Origin: Mastigias papua
Taxonomy: Eukaryota > Cnidaria > Scyphozoa > Rhizostomeae > Mastigiidae
Length of the DNA stretch: 64,000 nucleotides
Direction of reading: 5' to 3'
Assembly: GCA_964019165.1 (NCBI GenBank)
Contig: OZ025268.1
Location: 9,230,711-9,294,710, forward strand
Shown piece by piece: positions 24,576 to 37,423 of this stretch. A program made the position numbers and the translations under genes. Each line of letters begins with the position of its first letter. Position 1 is the stretch's first letter. Under the pieces are notes generated by a model that did no database searches, was not told the DNA's origin, and worked only from the letters and a program-made list of their open reading frames with translations.

Positions 24576-27512
24576 GTTGTATATGTATTGTTTCTGCAAA
24601 CTGACTTATTACTACACATCGACCAGTTCGTCGAGCGTACAACTGACATAATAATTCCATACCTATATCCATCATAACCCGAATTGGATTCAATTCTCAA
24701 ACACAAATACAAATAATGTATAAAAAATCTGGTGATCAGAATGGAGAATTGTCACGATTGCCAAAACTAGACGAGCATGAAAAACTTTCCAAAATTCATC
24801 AGAAGAGACGCTAGAATCCACCAATGTGCAAATTTGCTATCTGGATGAATACAAAAATGGCAATTCATGATACAAAACCGGGATAAACTAGGGAAGAAAC
24901 ATGCTGTATTCAATTTACCTTGTGTAAAGAAATAGACCCTTGTTCCATCACCTCGAACATAGAAATTCTTTTCTAAGCATTTTCCTGTCAAAATCGTAAC
25001 AATATATGTTAACATAACGGGAAGCTAACGGGGTAGTTTATAATAAAATTATGACAATTCAATAGATTGCACATGAATAACGAAGTTCAAATCACAAATA
25101 CATCCAATTAATTCATACTTCTCATAACAAAAGCTAACCAGTAAGATCCATGAAAAGCACCTATCAAGTGAAAATTTCTTAGACTTACCGTTCTTGAACC
25201 TAAGTTGAGCCATATCATATCGACCATAATCACGGAATAAAATCTTTCCACCGGGTCTTAAAAGCTTAGAGTAAAAAGAAAATGAACTTAGACTCTGGTA
25301 AGATGGCATACGGGTAGGTAAATCGTATCTCGCAAACATTTACTTTGATCCTTGATTTAGCTTACTCTTGGAGGTCAGGTAAAGACAGTTTAATAAATAA
25401 TTTTACACGGAAAAGTTATACAGTTACCTATAAAGCTAATGCATGACGAGTAGTACTAAAATCTCAACAGCCGAAAGACTATCAGATGCAGGCGAGACAA
25501 TGCTCTCTTGGGCGCATATAAGCCTGGTTTCCATATCGTTGTAAGGAAGGCGTCCACGTCATGACGCCGTCGTAACGGCTTCGTTCACGTTCCCATATAA
25601 AAGTGATTCGTCTTGTATTTTCAGGTCGCTCAATCCAGAACCTGGTCGTACAGCTCTTTCCAATTCTAAATATCTCGAGAATCGTGTCCTGATCACATCA
25701 TACCTTGACCGTGCCAAATAAGAATAAATTTGCAATTGATCATCGATATCCCAGCATTTTGTTTCTGATGTGTCTTTATAATCTTTCCGTCTTTTATCAT
25801 AGATACGGGGAAGAGTCTGGACTAACTCCATAGGCTATTTGTGATCTGGATTTCAAGTTTTGCTCGCAGTGCATTATAAGATATTTGCATCCCTGACGAC
25901 AATGAACAAAATACATGTTCCGACATGGAACGACAAGTATGTTTCCAATTACATCGCAAGCAGCGGGGAAGCCACAGGGATGCGATAGCGTCGATCAAAA
26001 AAAGTTGAACTTGTTTGGACTTTTTTAAGCAATCCCCATCGTGATGGGGTCGACAGAGACATCTAAAAAGCATGTTCCCATATCATCGCAAGAGTCCCCG
26101 TCGCATCCCCGATGCCATCACGGGGACGGGACGCGTCCCCGCCACATGCGATAATATTGAAACCAGACTTATCAATGTGACACTTACCTCTGCTAATGTG
26201 TTTATGACTCTTTGCATTCTACGAGGAATATGAAACGTAATCTGATAAAGTGATGCCTATAGATAGATAAAAAAAACACGCTTTGGGCCATCGCTTGGAT
26301 CCTACCTCACTATCTACCCAGCAGCGAATGGACACCTGGTAGTAAGAATAGAGAGTTATAAGTAGAGAGAAAGGAACTGGTCACACTGCCTCTCTAAAAG
26401 ACACTCGCTAGCTTACGTTATCATATAAATGACCTAATGTTATTGCATTTCTTTACATTAAAGACTATGTAATGTTGTGAAAAGCTAATACTTACTTGCT
26501 GGGGTTTATTGCTGACAGGACAAAAATCAAAACAATCAAATCTAGACTCTCTTTCGGGAAAGGGAATTCGGGTTCTTTGGCTGAGATGTCGCAGAGAAAT
26601 GCATGGCATCTATCCTTATCATAATCTGGATGTTCCTGTAAGTGTAAACAAAGCTCTCAAAATATATGTAGAGAAAATTTGCGAAGCAAAAGAGAAAATT
26701 CGCGAGGCAAAGGAGTCTATTTCGCTAGAAACAGTCCCACTGTGGGTGTAACTTGAACTTTTCGGTTAGATCAATGATATAACGTAAAATTACAGTACAA
26801 AACGTCCTTACTGGAACATTCAAACGCGAACAAGCTTCACATACAAACAATACAAAATAAAACAAATTAATGCATAACATTATAAACTTGCAATTACTAT
26901 ATTGAAAGCTGCAATACAGCAAGATATTATGAAGATACATAGTCTATTTATATGAACTCTAAATAGTGTATAAATATACAATATAGTGTTGAAGGATATT
27001 CAGGAAATGACGAATTGGAACAAGATGTGGCTTTTATTCCAAAATGCAATGTCCTTCATTTGCATATGATGCACCAACACGTTTCTCTAAAGATCTCAAA
27101 TGTATCAGACATTTGCAAATAGTAAACAAAAGGTCTCTTAGAAATCGAAGTTGCAGGAGGACATCTCTTAAAAACACATAAATCATGAACTGAAATGGAC
27201 GAGCCAACTTTAGAGCTGGAGATACCTTCACAAGATTTACAGCTGATTCAGCAAAGTCACAACAGTATACAAAAACACCTCTATCACTAGAAAAGAACGA
27301 CAATCTCACATCAACATAGAACACACTTTTGATGTTGTACCATTACCTAATCCCCAATAGAAAAGAATATAGAACAACAAACAAGGCCCAATATCTTGAA
27401 ATTGTAAGCAAATTATAGCCTCTAAATGGAGTACTAAGACATTTAAAAAGCACTCTCCAATAAAAATATATATATCTTTTTCATGCTATAGTAATAAATA
27501 TATATATATATG

Positions 27513-27609
<97 letters not shown>

Positions 27610-27623
27610 TTTTCATGCTATAG

Positions 27624-27695
<72 letters not shown>

Positions 27696-30600
27696 CAAAA
27701 TTCCATTTTATAAAACATATAAAAGAAATAAATTGCTGTGAATTTAGAGCCATTGTTAGAAAATAACACTGCATATGTGCTTAGAGTGATAGTTATTGCA
27801 CAGAAGATCAAGGGATAAAGTGGCAGATGAAATCAAAAGCGACAAAAGTAGGTTAGCTTGTTATAAAGATACAACAGACATCAAAAGTCATTCAAGAAAA
27901 CAAAACAGATTGAATTAAAACTGAAAATTACCGAGTACAAGCAGATGCAATAAATAAATGAATCATATCCAAAAATTACTTAAAGCTCAATGAAAATCCA
28001 CACCTTCGTATATCATTTGAGTATGACAACTAATCGTAAGGGTTTATATACCTGTTGGCTTGCAAAACTGGAAACACTGTATTACCAACTCCACAACCAA
28101 CCTAATAAAAATAGCCCAGGTCATCTTCTACAGTAGAATAGCAGTCTAGCACACACACAATATAATAAATTCAACAAGAACTTGATAACACAATAGCATC
28201 TGTCTTTGAACGTATGGTTTGGCATAAGCTAAAACAGCCATAGGGCTTGGTGTACTAGCAATATAGAGCTCCATTGTATTTATTAGCACGAACGTTTAAA
28301 AATTGCAACTCTGAGTCAAATTTTTGCATCTGTATTTTCAATTCTGAAGATGGAACCCTATAATGCAGATGAAGAGTAGAATTATTGAACTGGCTAGACA
28401 GGAAGATGAGCTGTAACCAAAACAAATGAAAAATCTTCTGCCTCAAAAAGACTCGTATCCACTCATAATCAACTTTTGCAGCTATCACCAACTTTTGCTA
28501 AAACAATTGAGCAAAATATGAACGAGGAAGAAAGCATCTCTGCATTAGTATTTGTTCCACTTCACAGTCGTTTTCGATAGGCCATTACTCAAAGAGGGCC
28601 GTTGATTAGCATGATGGGATATATTTCAAGAGATGCACTGGAACCGATTTAACTGTTATTAAAATATCATATGATGAATCACACTCAGGATCTTCAAATG
28701 CAAACCGACGTTATCTATCATATTCAATAGATTTGTTGAGTGAAGGCGTAATTTGCAGAGACTCTGATATTATAAGGAACTCTGTAACCAAGGACTCATT
28801 GGCTAATTGCTATTCTCCCAGGGCTGTAAGTATTTCAGGGAGGGTTGTGGACTACTGATGGGGCCACTTCAGTCCATAAGCAACAACGGCAGAATGCATA
28901 TGAGCAGAAATATAAGGAGAGTACTATGCGACAAAACAACAACATCATACAGGATCTAGTCTGCTTATAAACAAAAAAGTGTATGCAACTCTTATTTTAA
29001 GAAGCATGCAAAGGAGCATGATGTGGCTTGACAGAGGACAGACCCGGTGGAGGAAAGAGTCTGTTTGTGTAATGAATTGGGTAAATCACATAACACGGAA
29101 AACTAGATGAGAGCTCACAAAGAAATACTAGAAAATGTATGTATGTTAAATGAGCTTGATTTGAAGATAGATTCTGTTGTCTGCCTGCACTGACTGACAA
29201 AGAACTTCTAAAAGTTCTCACATTCAAACTAAGTCAGAGCGAAAATGAGCTTCATACGTCAGCTTAGTTTAGAAGTAACGCCTGCGCCTCCTATTATCAG
29301 GTATAAACTATCCAAAGCAATCATAAAGTCTGCTAATCCTTACATCCTCTTCTGTGTCTTCTTGGCCCACTGTCTGGAACATCACTCAATAGGAACCGAT
29401 ACGTAGCGCAAAAAGCTGTTCGTGTTAATACTTAATGCTCGCCATTGTGGATTGTGGATATTATTTAGTTCGTTCTTTAGTCTCATTCTTTCACTCATCC
29501 CAGTATTTTTTCTACGCCACACGAGTTGGTCCTAGACATGTTGCAAACTCGCTGTTTGGCCGTTGCCCAGCTGTTGCATTACATAGCCACCCGGATCAGG
29601 TCATTTCGGTGCCAACTGTTTGGTGCCAATTAGTATTTTTTTTATTGACTATTTCATTTATACTTGACCAACAAATATAGATACAACTGCTAATGTAGGC
29701 CAGTAGTCAACGTTTTATCGTCGCATTTTTTGGCGCTTAGGTCTACCGCACTGCAAGGTCTAGTAACCAAACTGACATTTTAAAGAATTCACGTATTAGG
29801 ATGATCTCTCAGATAAATGAATAAAATCTAAGAAAATCAAATAAGAACTTTAAGCACTATAATTACTTAAGTCTTAAATTGCTGGCTTCTCCAAAGAAAT
29901 ATCCAACGATTCCTACGCCAAGCAACCATAACACTCCAGAGCCATCCATACATTTTTAGCCAAGAAAAGTCATACGTCATATATTTTCTTCATGTTTTAC
30001 CATTAGAGTCTTCGAGTTAAACACCACTCATCAACATATTATTCACGCCTGTCAATCAGGCGCGCGATCGCAAACGAGCGCGCAGGCATGCGCCCAGCTC
30101 TATTCACGCGCTTGATCTGTCGCTCGCGCCAGCTTTATAAAAAATATACATTGAAGTACTAAGGAAAGCTCTCACAACTGAATGTTTAGTGCGCACAAGC
30201 GACACCCCACCTGTGATTTGCAGCGCGCATCTAACATACTCACTGAAATCCCTGGTTTTTGTGTTTGCAATCCAAAACAATCTCATTCTTACGCACCAAT
30301 TAACTAAATTATTCCCTACAAAAAAACAGCATTTCTTACTTTGACATACTTCAAATATCCTTGTGTGAGCCAATGCTCCAGGGTATGCAGCCGTGCCTAC
30401 CACACTATGCTGGGATCCATTTTCTAGATCTGCATTGCGACGTGGAGCTAACTCCTCAAATTCAGTAAACAGCCAATGTCGGTCTTTAAAAAACCTAAGA
30501 ATTAAACTGTTATTAAGCACTTTGATGCACAATACAATCTACGCCTGTAGGTATGCAGACAAAATAAAGGCAGGAAATATCCTATCTAATAACATGCATG

Positions 30601-33600
30601 TGTTACTCCCTGTAGCCACCTAGTTCTAAGGAAAAGCCTTCTAGATATTTCCATCGCCAAAATACATATCCGATGTAAAGCACATCTGACCAATCCGCAG
30701 AAAATACATACATCTTAGATTAAACGAATGAAGCAAAGACAAACACTCAAAAAGAAAATTTGAGGAATAAATGGATTGCTCTTAGTTGTATCATGGTGAA
30801 CAATCAGGGGATAATGAGGGTCAAAGGTACAAATATGATAAAATAAAAGAATAAACTTGGAAAAATAAACAGATAGTGTTCGTCTTAGATCTGAAGTCGA
30901 TTTGGAAGAGAAACAAATAACCCAACATACAAAGAAGATACATACCTTTGTTGGTGCTGCATATAAAACTTGTTCCAAAACTCATTAGCCTCTTCTTCAT
31001 ATTTTTCTAAACATGAAATTTAAGCCATTAATGGCATGCAATCCTCAGGTATTAATATCACAACTCTACAAGTTCATTGTAGGTAGATTGTTCATTGTAG
31101 ACATTTGAACGTGCTGCAACAAAACACGCTAGACTGCATCACTGGCAAAGCCTGCTGTACACATTGGTTACGAACAAAGTGTTCAAAAAGATACGAAAAA
31201 TATAAAAAAAATATATCAGGTGATTGGCTGATATGAAAAAGTCTGCCTCTTGTTGAATTTTGAATTTTCCAAATTCATCATTGGGGATTCTTGGGAAACT
31301 GGCACATGCATCATCTTCGCTTAACGTGTCTTCATTCAAATCTAAATTGTCTACCAAAAGGTTCGGTGGTGTAAGAAGAAAACTTTAGTTCCTGTTCAGG
31401 TTCACCGAGAATGTTTCCATCTTTTTGTTGCACAGAAAAACTTCTATCTCCCACAGAGATTCTATCAAAGCACTGCATTCTTGTACTTATGTTGGATGTA
31501 GCCAAACCAGATAGGAATATTATTTTGCAATTCTCCTGTCCTTTCCCCTTCAATTTCCCCCTCACTTACAAGCTGTGTCTACTAGCTGTCCGATGCTCTG
31601 TCCATATATGGCCAAGAAACTTTAGCCTTCGATTTCTGACATTACCAATCAGTTGCTTCTTGTCTCCGCTTATCTGTACCGCTTCTTCAATATGCAACCT
31701 CTCCAACACTATAAAATGGCACTTCATTTCGATGGGTTCTAATTATGACTCCATTTCCTAACATTTCATCTACCTCTCAAATCATACAAACCATATGAGG
31801 AATAATATCGTAAAGTCCATAATAACGTTATTATGAACTAGTATATCTAGATAGTCTCCAAAACCTTCATTGCAATGCTACTATTTTATTTCATCTCCTT
31901 TGGCATCTTCCATATGATACAATAAAGCTGCAGAAATTGTTAAAACTGACTGATAATCTCAAAGCCCATTCAGTAAGTAGGCACTCTTTAACTGCATCTA
32001 TGACTTGACATTCTCTCAACCTTCCAGTCACTCCCCCCCCCTAAACAATGAGCTGAAAATAGAAGAACCAAAAACAAACAAGCACTTTACTTGACAACAA
32101 ACAGAAAGAAACCAAACTAAAGGTCCACTGGGAATTCTCTTCCAACATGCAGCTAACAAGAAAGCAATTAGCAAGTAACTGAACTTTGACAACAATAGGA
32201 ATGACAGGATATTAATGAATAGCAAAAATTATATGGCTACATTTGAAACACAAAAACCATGTCAACTTGAAAAAACTTTCTATATGCATGTCTATGCAAA
32301 TATGAAAAAGTCAAATATATGATAATAGAATAGGAATGCACACCAATATGATCATGATTGTATGCCTGGAAGTACATTATAACTCACAAACAATAACTTG
32401 TCCAACTGTCCAATTGTCTAACCATGCAATATGCTGCATGGTGATGTTGTTTGGAAACCCTTATCAATCAAGTTTTTCGAAACTTTATTCAGCTCTTCTA
32501 TGATTGGAAATTCACCATGATTATTGTGACCAGCCAATGTATTCTTCAAAATTGTAAGACCCAGTCATGAAAATCAACATGACTTCAAAAACACATTTTG
32601 ACCAGTTGTAATAAAAACTAATGATATTTCTTAATGGTTGAACTCAACTGGGGACTCGGGTTGTCTGAAATAAAAATAGTATGAACTAATCTATATTAAC
32701 TACATGATCAGCAATTTGATAACTAAGCTGATATAGTGTTTGACTCTATAGACACAAAACTCAGCATATTCCTTTGTAAAGAAGCTAGCAGTCCACCCAG
32801 CACTATTGGATTTGGGTCTAAGTTTGCATACTCAAATGCACACAAGATATTTCTAAAGAAAGGACACCTTGAAATCGATACAAACATTAAAAATTTCCAT
32901 CAAGTGGTAACGAATAAATACAAATATACTTTAATTACCACAGTCATTAACTGACACAAAATCTTTAGAATTGTCTTCAATCTTTCTAGCTGCTGCTTGT
33001 TCTTGTGCCTCATCCCATTCAACATTATCCCTAAAATATCAATTGCAAACATAAAACTCATAGCAATTATACAATTAAAAAATACTATTGCACAAAAAAT
33101 GGAACTATCTTTTAGTATACTGAAAAGTTTTTTGTCTGACACTTGTCAGAGTATGAAATGTAAGACAACCAAAGGTGCACTGAACTATATACCCAGGTGC
33201 AGAATAGTTACAAATCAGCATTATTGTACAGTTTCAACCTTGAAGAAGAGTTTCCTGCTTAGAGATATTGCTTTGAAAGGATCTACTATTTTGCAAAGAA
33301 AATACAAAAAATAAGTTAGAGATGTCTGTGCAAGTAGATATATTAGTTCAATGTTAGGAGAATCAGAAATATAGTCCCCTTATGATAGACATCTGAATTG
33401 AAACTTCATGAAAATCCCACATGTCCATGTATATAGAAGAGAGTTTGCATACAAAATACATTGGTAGCAGTGGATTACATTTATCAGAAATAGATGGGCT
33501 CATTCTAAAAGCTCTTAAGACAGGTAACTCTTCAAGAGAGTAAAAATGGAAAGATGTTCTGCATCCAGTGGCAGCACAGCCTGTTGTGAAGTGGGGAGGG

Positions 33601-36600
33601 GAATCAAGCATGGGGTTATGGGTGTGAAACTCCATGAAAAATCTCTAACACCACAATCTTTAGATAATAGGGAAATACTCCTTTTAGATATAAAGATAGA
33701 CCTTTTCTAGATAGGACAGGGATGATGAAATTAATGAACTGCATGAGAGAAACTTCAAAAGACCCAATGTTTCCTAATATCAAAACAAGTGCAGAGATAC
33801 CACCAAAATTTTAAAAAAATTCAATGGCAAATGGCAAATGCTGAAATGCCAGCAACACTATAGACCTTTCTTTAAATGAGAATAAATTGTTTTACTTTGA
33901 GACCAGGAAAAGATCTTAGAATGGGTAAACTAAATTAAGCATTAGGTAAGCAAGAAAGTGAGATCATAGACTGAATGCAGACCTACCCTTACTATGACAT
34001 TTTTGTGACATTGTTGGAAAAATCTAACTTACCAGACTTTCAAAGTGTGGGGGTATATTAGAATCCACATACACCCCATGTCTCTGGCAGTCTGACAGTA
34101 ATAGCATACCAGTACAACGTAAATGGGCTTATATCATTATATTATTCAAGCTAACATATGCACAAAGTATGTAGATCTGTACACAAAAAGTTAAAAATGA
34201 TCCAAATTTACTGATTTGTCTTGATCACAGGTATGCAAGAATCAAATAAAGAAGGAGTATACAGTCTTTTCCCTGGTATAAGCTAGGCAGGTATTTCAAA
34301 TAAAATCACCAGAGCATGTCCTACCTTAAAAATTGGTTGTTAATATAAACCTTAAGGTTTTGCCCTCTCCACACAGCTATTCCTAAAAGGAATAGGTCAT
34401 ACAATTATTTACCAATTTGACAAAATAATTATTAGATCAAACCAGCAAACACTCTTATTCCATTTGATCATCTTACTTGACAGACTCATAATCAATATTA
34501 ACGTGATCATTAGAGACCAGAAATGCTGACTTATTCACCAGACCCTGTGAATTGATTACATAAATACGAAGGAGTAGTGGGCAGAGAACAGAGTAAGCCT
34601 AGCCAATACATTCAATTAATCAGATAGCAAAGTTAGCCTTAAATGTTGAAATGCTAATGCACACTCATATTAACAATTCATCTGAATTCATAACTGATAT
34701 GGGGAGTATATAAATATATGAGCCAATCCCCTACTTATCACTAAAATGATTATGAATCATTATTGGTTGGCACAGCAAGTTGTGCTTATAAATCAATCAA
34801 TCTCCAATTATAGAAGCAGCAAGAGCCAGGCAATTCACACCAAGGGAAGGGTGGGCTCCATATCACAATGTAGACTTTGTATTCTTACATGCTCAAAGAA
34901 ACTAAAGCAGAAATGTAAGAATAATAGTGGGGTGATTGAAAAGTGTACTTAGAGAGGTTCTGCCATACTCTTAAGAATGGAATAAATGGAAGCAAGAAAA
35001 GGATCTTCCTCTTGTGCCATCCTTGTTTTATCACTCATGCAAAAGTTAACAAAACTACACCCAAGAAGGGGCATGTTGGCAAAATACCCCCTAGTCCCTC
35101 AGTTGTTATGCATACCTTCATAGACATAGATTGGCCTCTTTACCTGGGAATTCTGGGAGTGCAAAGCAAGACCTTACCAATTTGTCATTCCATATGAATG
35201 AGGGGTAGCCATGTAACCCACCATCTCAGATTTAACTGATTTTTACATGAAAGATAGAAAGCTAAAAGATCATCAAAATTTGAAAATTTCAGCTCCATAT
35301 CTCAGTTTATTCTAAATATAGAACAGCTTGAAATTGACCCACTTTTGATAGATTTTTTCAAAAGCTGCCTTTTTGAATTAGTTCATTTGTTTGATGCTTA
35401 AAACCTACCTCCCACACGGGAACTTTCATAGAAAACTTGCATTCTGAGTAAGCAAAGATCAAACTTGCCAGATATAACCTTAAAGCAATAGTGACATGTA
35501 TCAAAACCATTGTAATTAGGGTCAAAGTTAGGACAATTGTTACCATCACAACACAGAGAGGGAAAAACAGAAATGTTTTAGAACAAACTAAAGTGTGGAG
35601 CTGAAATTTTCAAATTTTGGTGACCTCTATGTTACCTATCTGTCATTTAAAATTCACCTAAATATGAGATGGTGGGTTATATTTCTTCAAATTTTATTGC
35701 TCATTAATATGGAATGACACCCATGTGAATCCTGGCAAATTGGTGCTTTGTCAACAGAAACCTTATTGATTTATACCTTCAGATTTCAGAGCTGTGAATC
35801 ATGAGTACATTTATAGTCATTAAGTATGCCATGACACTACATCATTGATCAACCAAATGTGTAAAATAAGATCAAGATCTATCTGTTGGCAGCTGATACT
35901 AATATTTATGTAGAAAATGAAACTATTAGTGAGCTTGTCCAGGTTGCAAAAAAAGAATTAAAATTAGTCAAAAAATGGATTGATGCAAATTTGTTGTCAT
36001 TTAATATATCTAAAACTAATTACATCATTTTTCATTCCCCTGTCATGTCCATTCCATTTGATATCGTTATGAAAGTGGCAGAGAAGATAATAATGGATCC
36101 AATTACGTAAAATTTTTGGGACTGCTTCTTGATGAAAATCTAAATTGGGCATTCCATGTCTGAACTGTCTAAGAGACTGGCAAGAACCTGTGGCATTCTC
36201 TTCAAAATTAGTGACTTGCTTCCAACTGACACCTTGATCAATGTTTACAATTCATTATCTATGCCTTTTTTACAATATGGCATTATTGTATGGGGCAAAA
36301 CATCTGCTTCATAATTTGAACCTATATTTAAACTGCAATAAAGCTCCAAGAGCAATTTCACAAGAACATCCAAGGTCTAATACACTTCCAATATTTAAAG
36401 CCCTCAAGCTCCTGAGACTGCAGGATGTGTTTCAATTAAAAGTCCTTAGGTTTCTATTTGAATTGAATAATGAAGTAAATCCTATGTGCTTTCATAATTT
36501 CTTTACTTGTACCTCAAGCATTCATGAATATCATACAAGGCATTCTTACTGAGGAGATATCTTCCTCATTCATAAAAAAGCCTTCAATGTGGTTTGAAGT

Positions 36601-37423
36601 TAATTTGTTATATGGGAGCAAAAATGTGGAATGATCTCCCAGAAGAGATAAGAAATTCAACTTCTAATTTATATTCATTTAAAAAGCACCTTAAAATTTA
36701 ACACATTCTAAGTTATTTATAATTCTGGAAAACATATGCTAGGACAGCAAGTGCACTGCTATTGAGCAAATCATTATTTATAAGTGAGGGACACTATCCT
36801 CTTGTTAGTTTTCAGACTACTGAGAAAGCACTCCTTTAAGAAATTCCATTATTCATGCAGACTATACAATATTACATATTATGTATTGTAGGTTGCTAAT
36901 TGTCGTTTTGTATAGTATGGTGTATTGCGTTAATGGAATTTTGAATATTATGAAAGGAATGAATGAAATGAATATAAGTATGTCCCATACTACTAAGGAA
37001 CACTGCTAAACTAAGATTTATCATCCCGTGTTTAAAGATAGGGGTTTAGCACCCCCAGATCCCTGCAAGTCACACTCCTACAAACCTCAGCACCAATTAA
37101 GATAAGTAAGTTTACTTAAAGCATAGCCTAGCATACTAATCTACAAAGCATATCTGAGGGGCCTCATTTCCATAAATGAAAGGCCCTCTCCTTTGAAAGT
37201 AATTGCTACAATTTGCCACAAGAAATGTTATTTAGCAACAATCCCAGTAGCAGGATCATCCAGTGAGCGGCCTTCAAAAATCTGAAATTCCCACTTACCA
37301 GGCATTGTGCTTGTATACTTCCGACGGATTTGTCAAGTATCTGTTTCCAAATTGGACTCGTCTCTCGTTAAGTGATGCGTTATCGTGATTGCATTCTTCC
37401 ATTCCAATATTTTTGGCAGCCAT
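23855..37423 (-). CDS. METTL2: METTL2-type tRNA N3-methylcytidine methyltransferase
   Basis: Eleven exons, all with GT/AG junctions and matching phases: 37299-37423, 32939-33030, 30946-31006, 30350-30494, 28052-28101, 27226-27286, 26496-26635, 26188-26218, 25189-25264, 24919-24984 and 23855-23994 (stop at 23855-23857). They total 987 nt, 328 aa, close to animal METTL2. Residues 19-41 are [20 protein letters not shown]; exon 4 has [15 protein letters not shown]; the SAM-binding motif is [13 protein letters not shown] (142-154) followed by [12 protein letters not shown]; motif IV-like [13 protein letters not shown] (about 209-221); [35 protein letters not shown]; and the C-terminal [14 protein letters not shown]...MYRVWIQCK. 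The family transfers methyl from S-adenosylmethionine to C32 of certain tRNAs (Thr, Arg) in the cytosol; METTL8 is the mitochondrial relative. Every diagnostic block is present, so the gene looks functional. The ATG fits METTL2 length, though the frame stays open upstream. Confidence 0.95.
24341..24574. repeat. (GT)n / (GGTGTGTG)n microsatellite
   Basis: From about 24378: GTGGGTGTGTGGGT units then pure GT runs interrupted by GGGTGGGTGAGT. In the last intron of METTL2. Cys/Val- and His/Thr-rich frames over it are artefacts. Confidence 0.95.
25521..26169 (-). mobile_element. PIF/Harbinger-like element in METTL2 intron 8
   Basis: Inverted ends AGCCTGGTTTCCATAT (left) and complement AGTCTGGTTTCAATAT (right), flanked by TA on each side. 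The subterminal parts hold several GCGGGGACG / CGATGCGACGG-like G+C-rich words. The interior encodes a MADF-like domain on the minus strand (separate entry), the accessory DNA-binding protein type carried by PIF/Harbinger elements. No DDE transposase is present, so it is a deletion derivative. It lies between METTL2 exons 8 and 9. Confidence 0.65.
25559..25831 (-). pseudogene. MADF/Myb-like DNA-binding domain remnant
   Basis: 90 codons open on the minus strand. The start, [19 protein letters not shown], followed by W and later [13 protein letters not shown], follows the MADF pattern: a Leu-Val-x-x-x-P-x-(L/I)-(Y/W)-(D/N) opening, KDYKD, a Trp, then R-x-R-F-x-R-x-L. The central part lacks the expected spacing, so the gene is probably decayed. 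It sits wholly inside the TIR element at 25521-26169. Confidence 0.55.
26305..26420 (+). repeat. tRNA-derived SINE, partial third copy
   Basis: CCCAGCAGCGAATGGACACC and GGAACTGGTCACACTGCCTC match the complement of the 63.4-63.6 kb SINE body with an internal deletion. Opposite orientation to that copy; within METTL2 intron 7. The tRNA-like head is missing. Confidence 0.6.
27484..27692. repeat. Two (AT)n tracts separated by a duplicated 21-bp spacer
   Basis: Runs of AT at about 27484-27607 and 27627-27691. The word TCTTTTTCATGCTATAGTAA precedes each run (27475 and 27607), so the spacer and tract were duplicated together. METTL2 intron 5. Confidence 0.9.
30045..30140. other. Local G+C-rich, GCGC-dense patch in METTL2 intron 4
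   Basis: About 95 bp contains many CG dinucleotides (GGCGCGCGATCGCAAACGAG, GCGCGCAGGCATGCGC, CGCTCGCGCC) within an otherwise AT-rich, CpG-poor intron. No open frame of note. Could be a small CpG island or the end of a mobile element. Confidence 0.5.
31380..31760 (-). pseudogene. LINE ORF2 C-terminal relic
   Basis: On the minus strand, partly out of frame, the order [20 protein letters not shown] then [14 protein letters not shown] follows the non-LTR C-terminal pattern (T-I-x-x-R-K-L-x-F-x-G-H-I...G-K-I-x-G-K-R-x-x-G-R). A stop separates the two pieces. Between METTL2 exons 2 and 3, same strand. Confidence 0.6.
33082..33212 (-). repeat. One-armed copy of the 5.4-kb foldback MITE family
   Basis: ACTATTGCACAAAAAATGGA, TTTTAGTATACTGAAAAG and TGTCTGACACTTGTCAGAG follow the right arm of the 5360-5660 element in reverse orientation at roughly 80% identity. 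The similarity continues into that element's interior (GGTATATAGTTC region). The other arm is absent. It lies about 50 bp upstream of METTL2 exon 2. Confidence 0.7.
35184..35718. mobile_element. Long inverted-repeat MITE, ~535 bp
   Basis: Outer ends GTCATTCCATATGAATGAG and (complement) GTCATTCCATATTAATGAG. An inner pair TAACCCACCATCTC / GAGATGGTGGGTTA continues as arms of about 85 bp to TGAAAATTTCAGCTCCA. Arms are roughly three-quarters identical. No coding sequence. Within METTL2 intron 1. Confidence 0.7.
35860..36980 (+). pseudogene. CR1/Jockey-type LINE relic, RT 3' half and 3' UTR
   Basis: In broken frames: [15 protein letters not shown] (a decayed F-A-D-D-T box), [20 protein letters not shown] followed by [45 protein letters not shown] and KAPRAI...[14 protein letters not shown], ending near TRHSY. 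This order is that of CR1/Jockey-clade ORF2 after the catalytic box. A GGAATGAATGAAATGAAT run at about 36955-36973 looks like the element's 3' tail. The first Asp-box residue is replaced and several stops are present; inactive. Opposite to METTL2 within intron 1. Confidence 0.8.

Noticed and set aside
31139..31357. Acidic minus-strand frame ([19 protein letters not shown]) as an extra METTL2 exon
   Set aside because: METTL2 exons 2 and 3 join in perfect phase without it and the family has no such segment.
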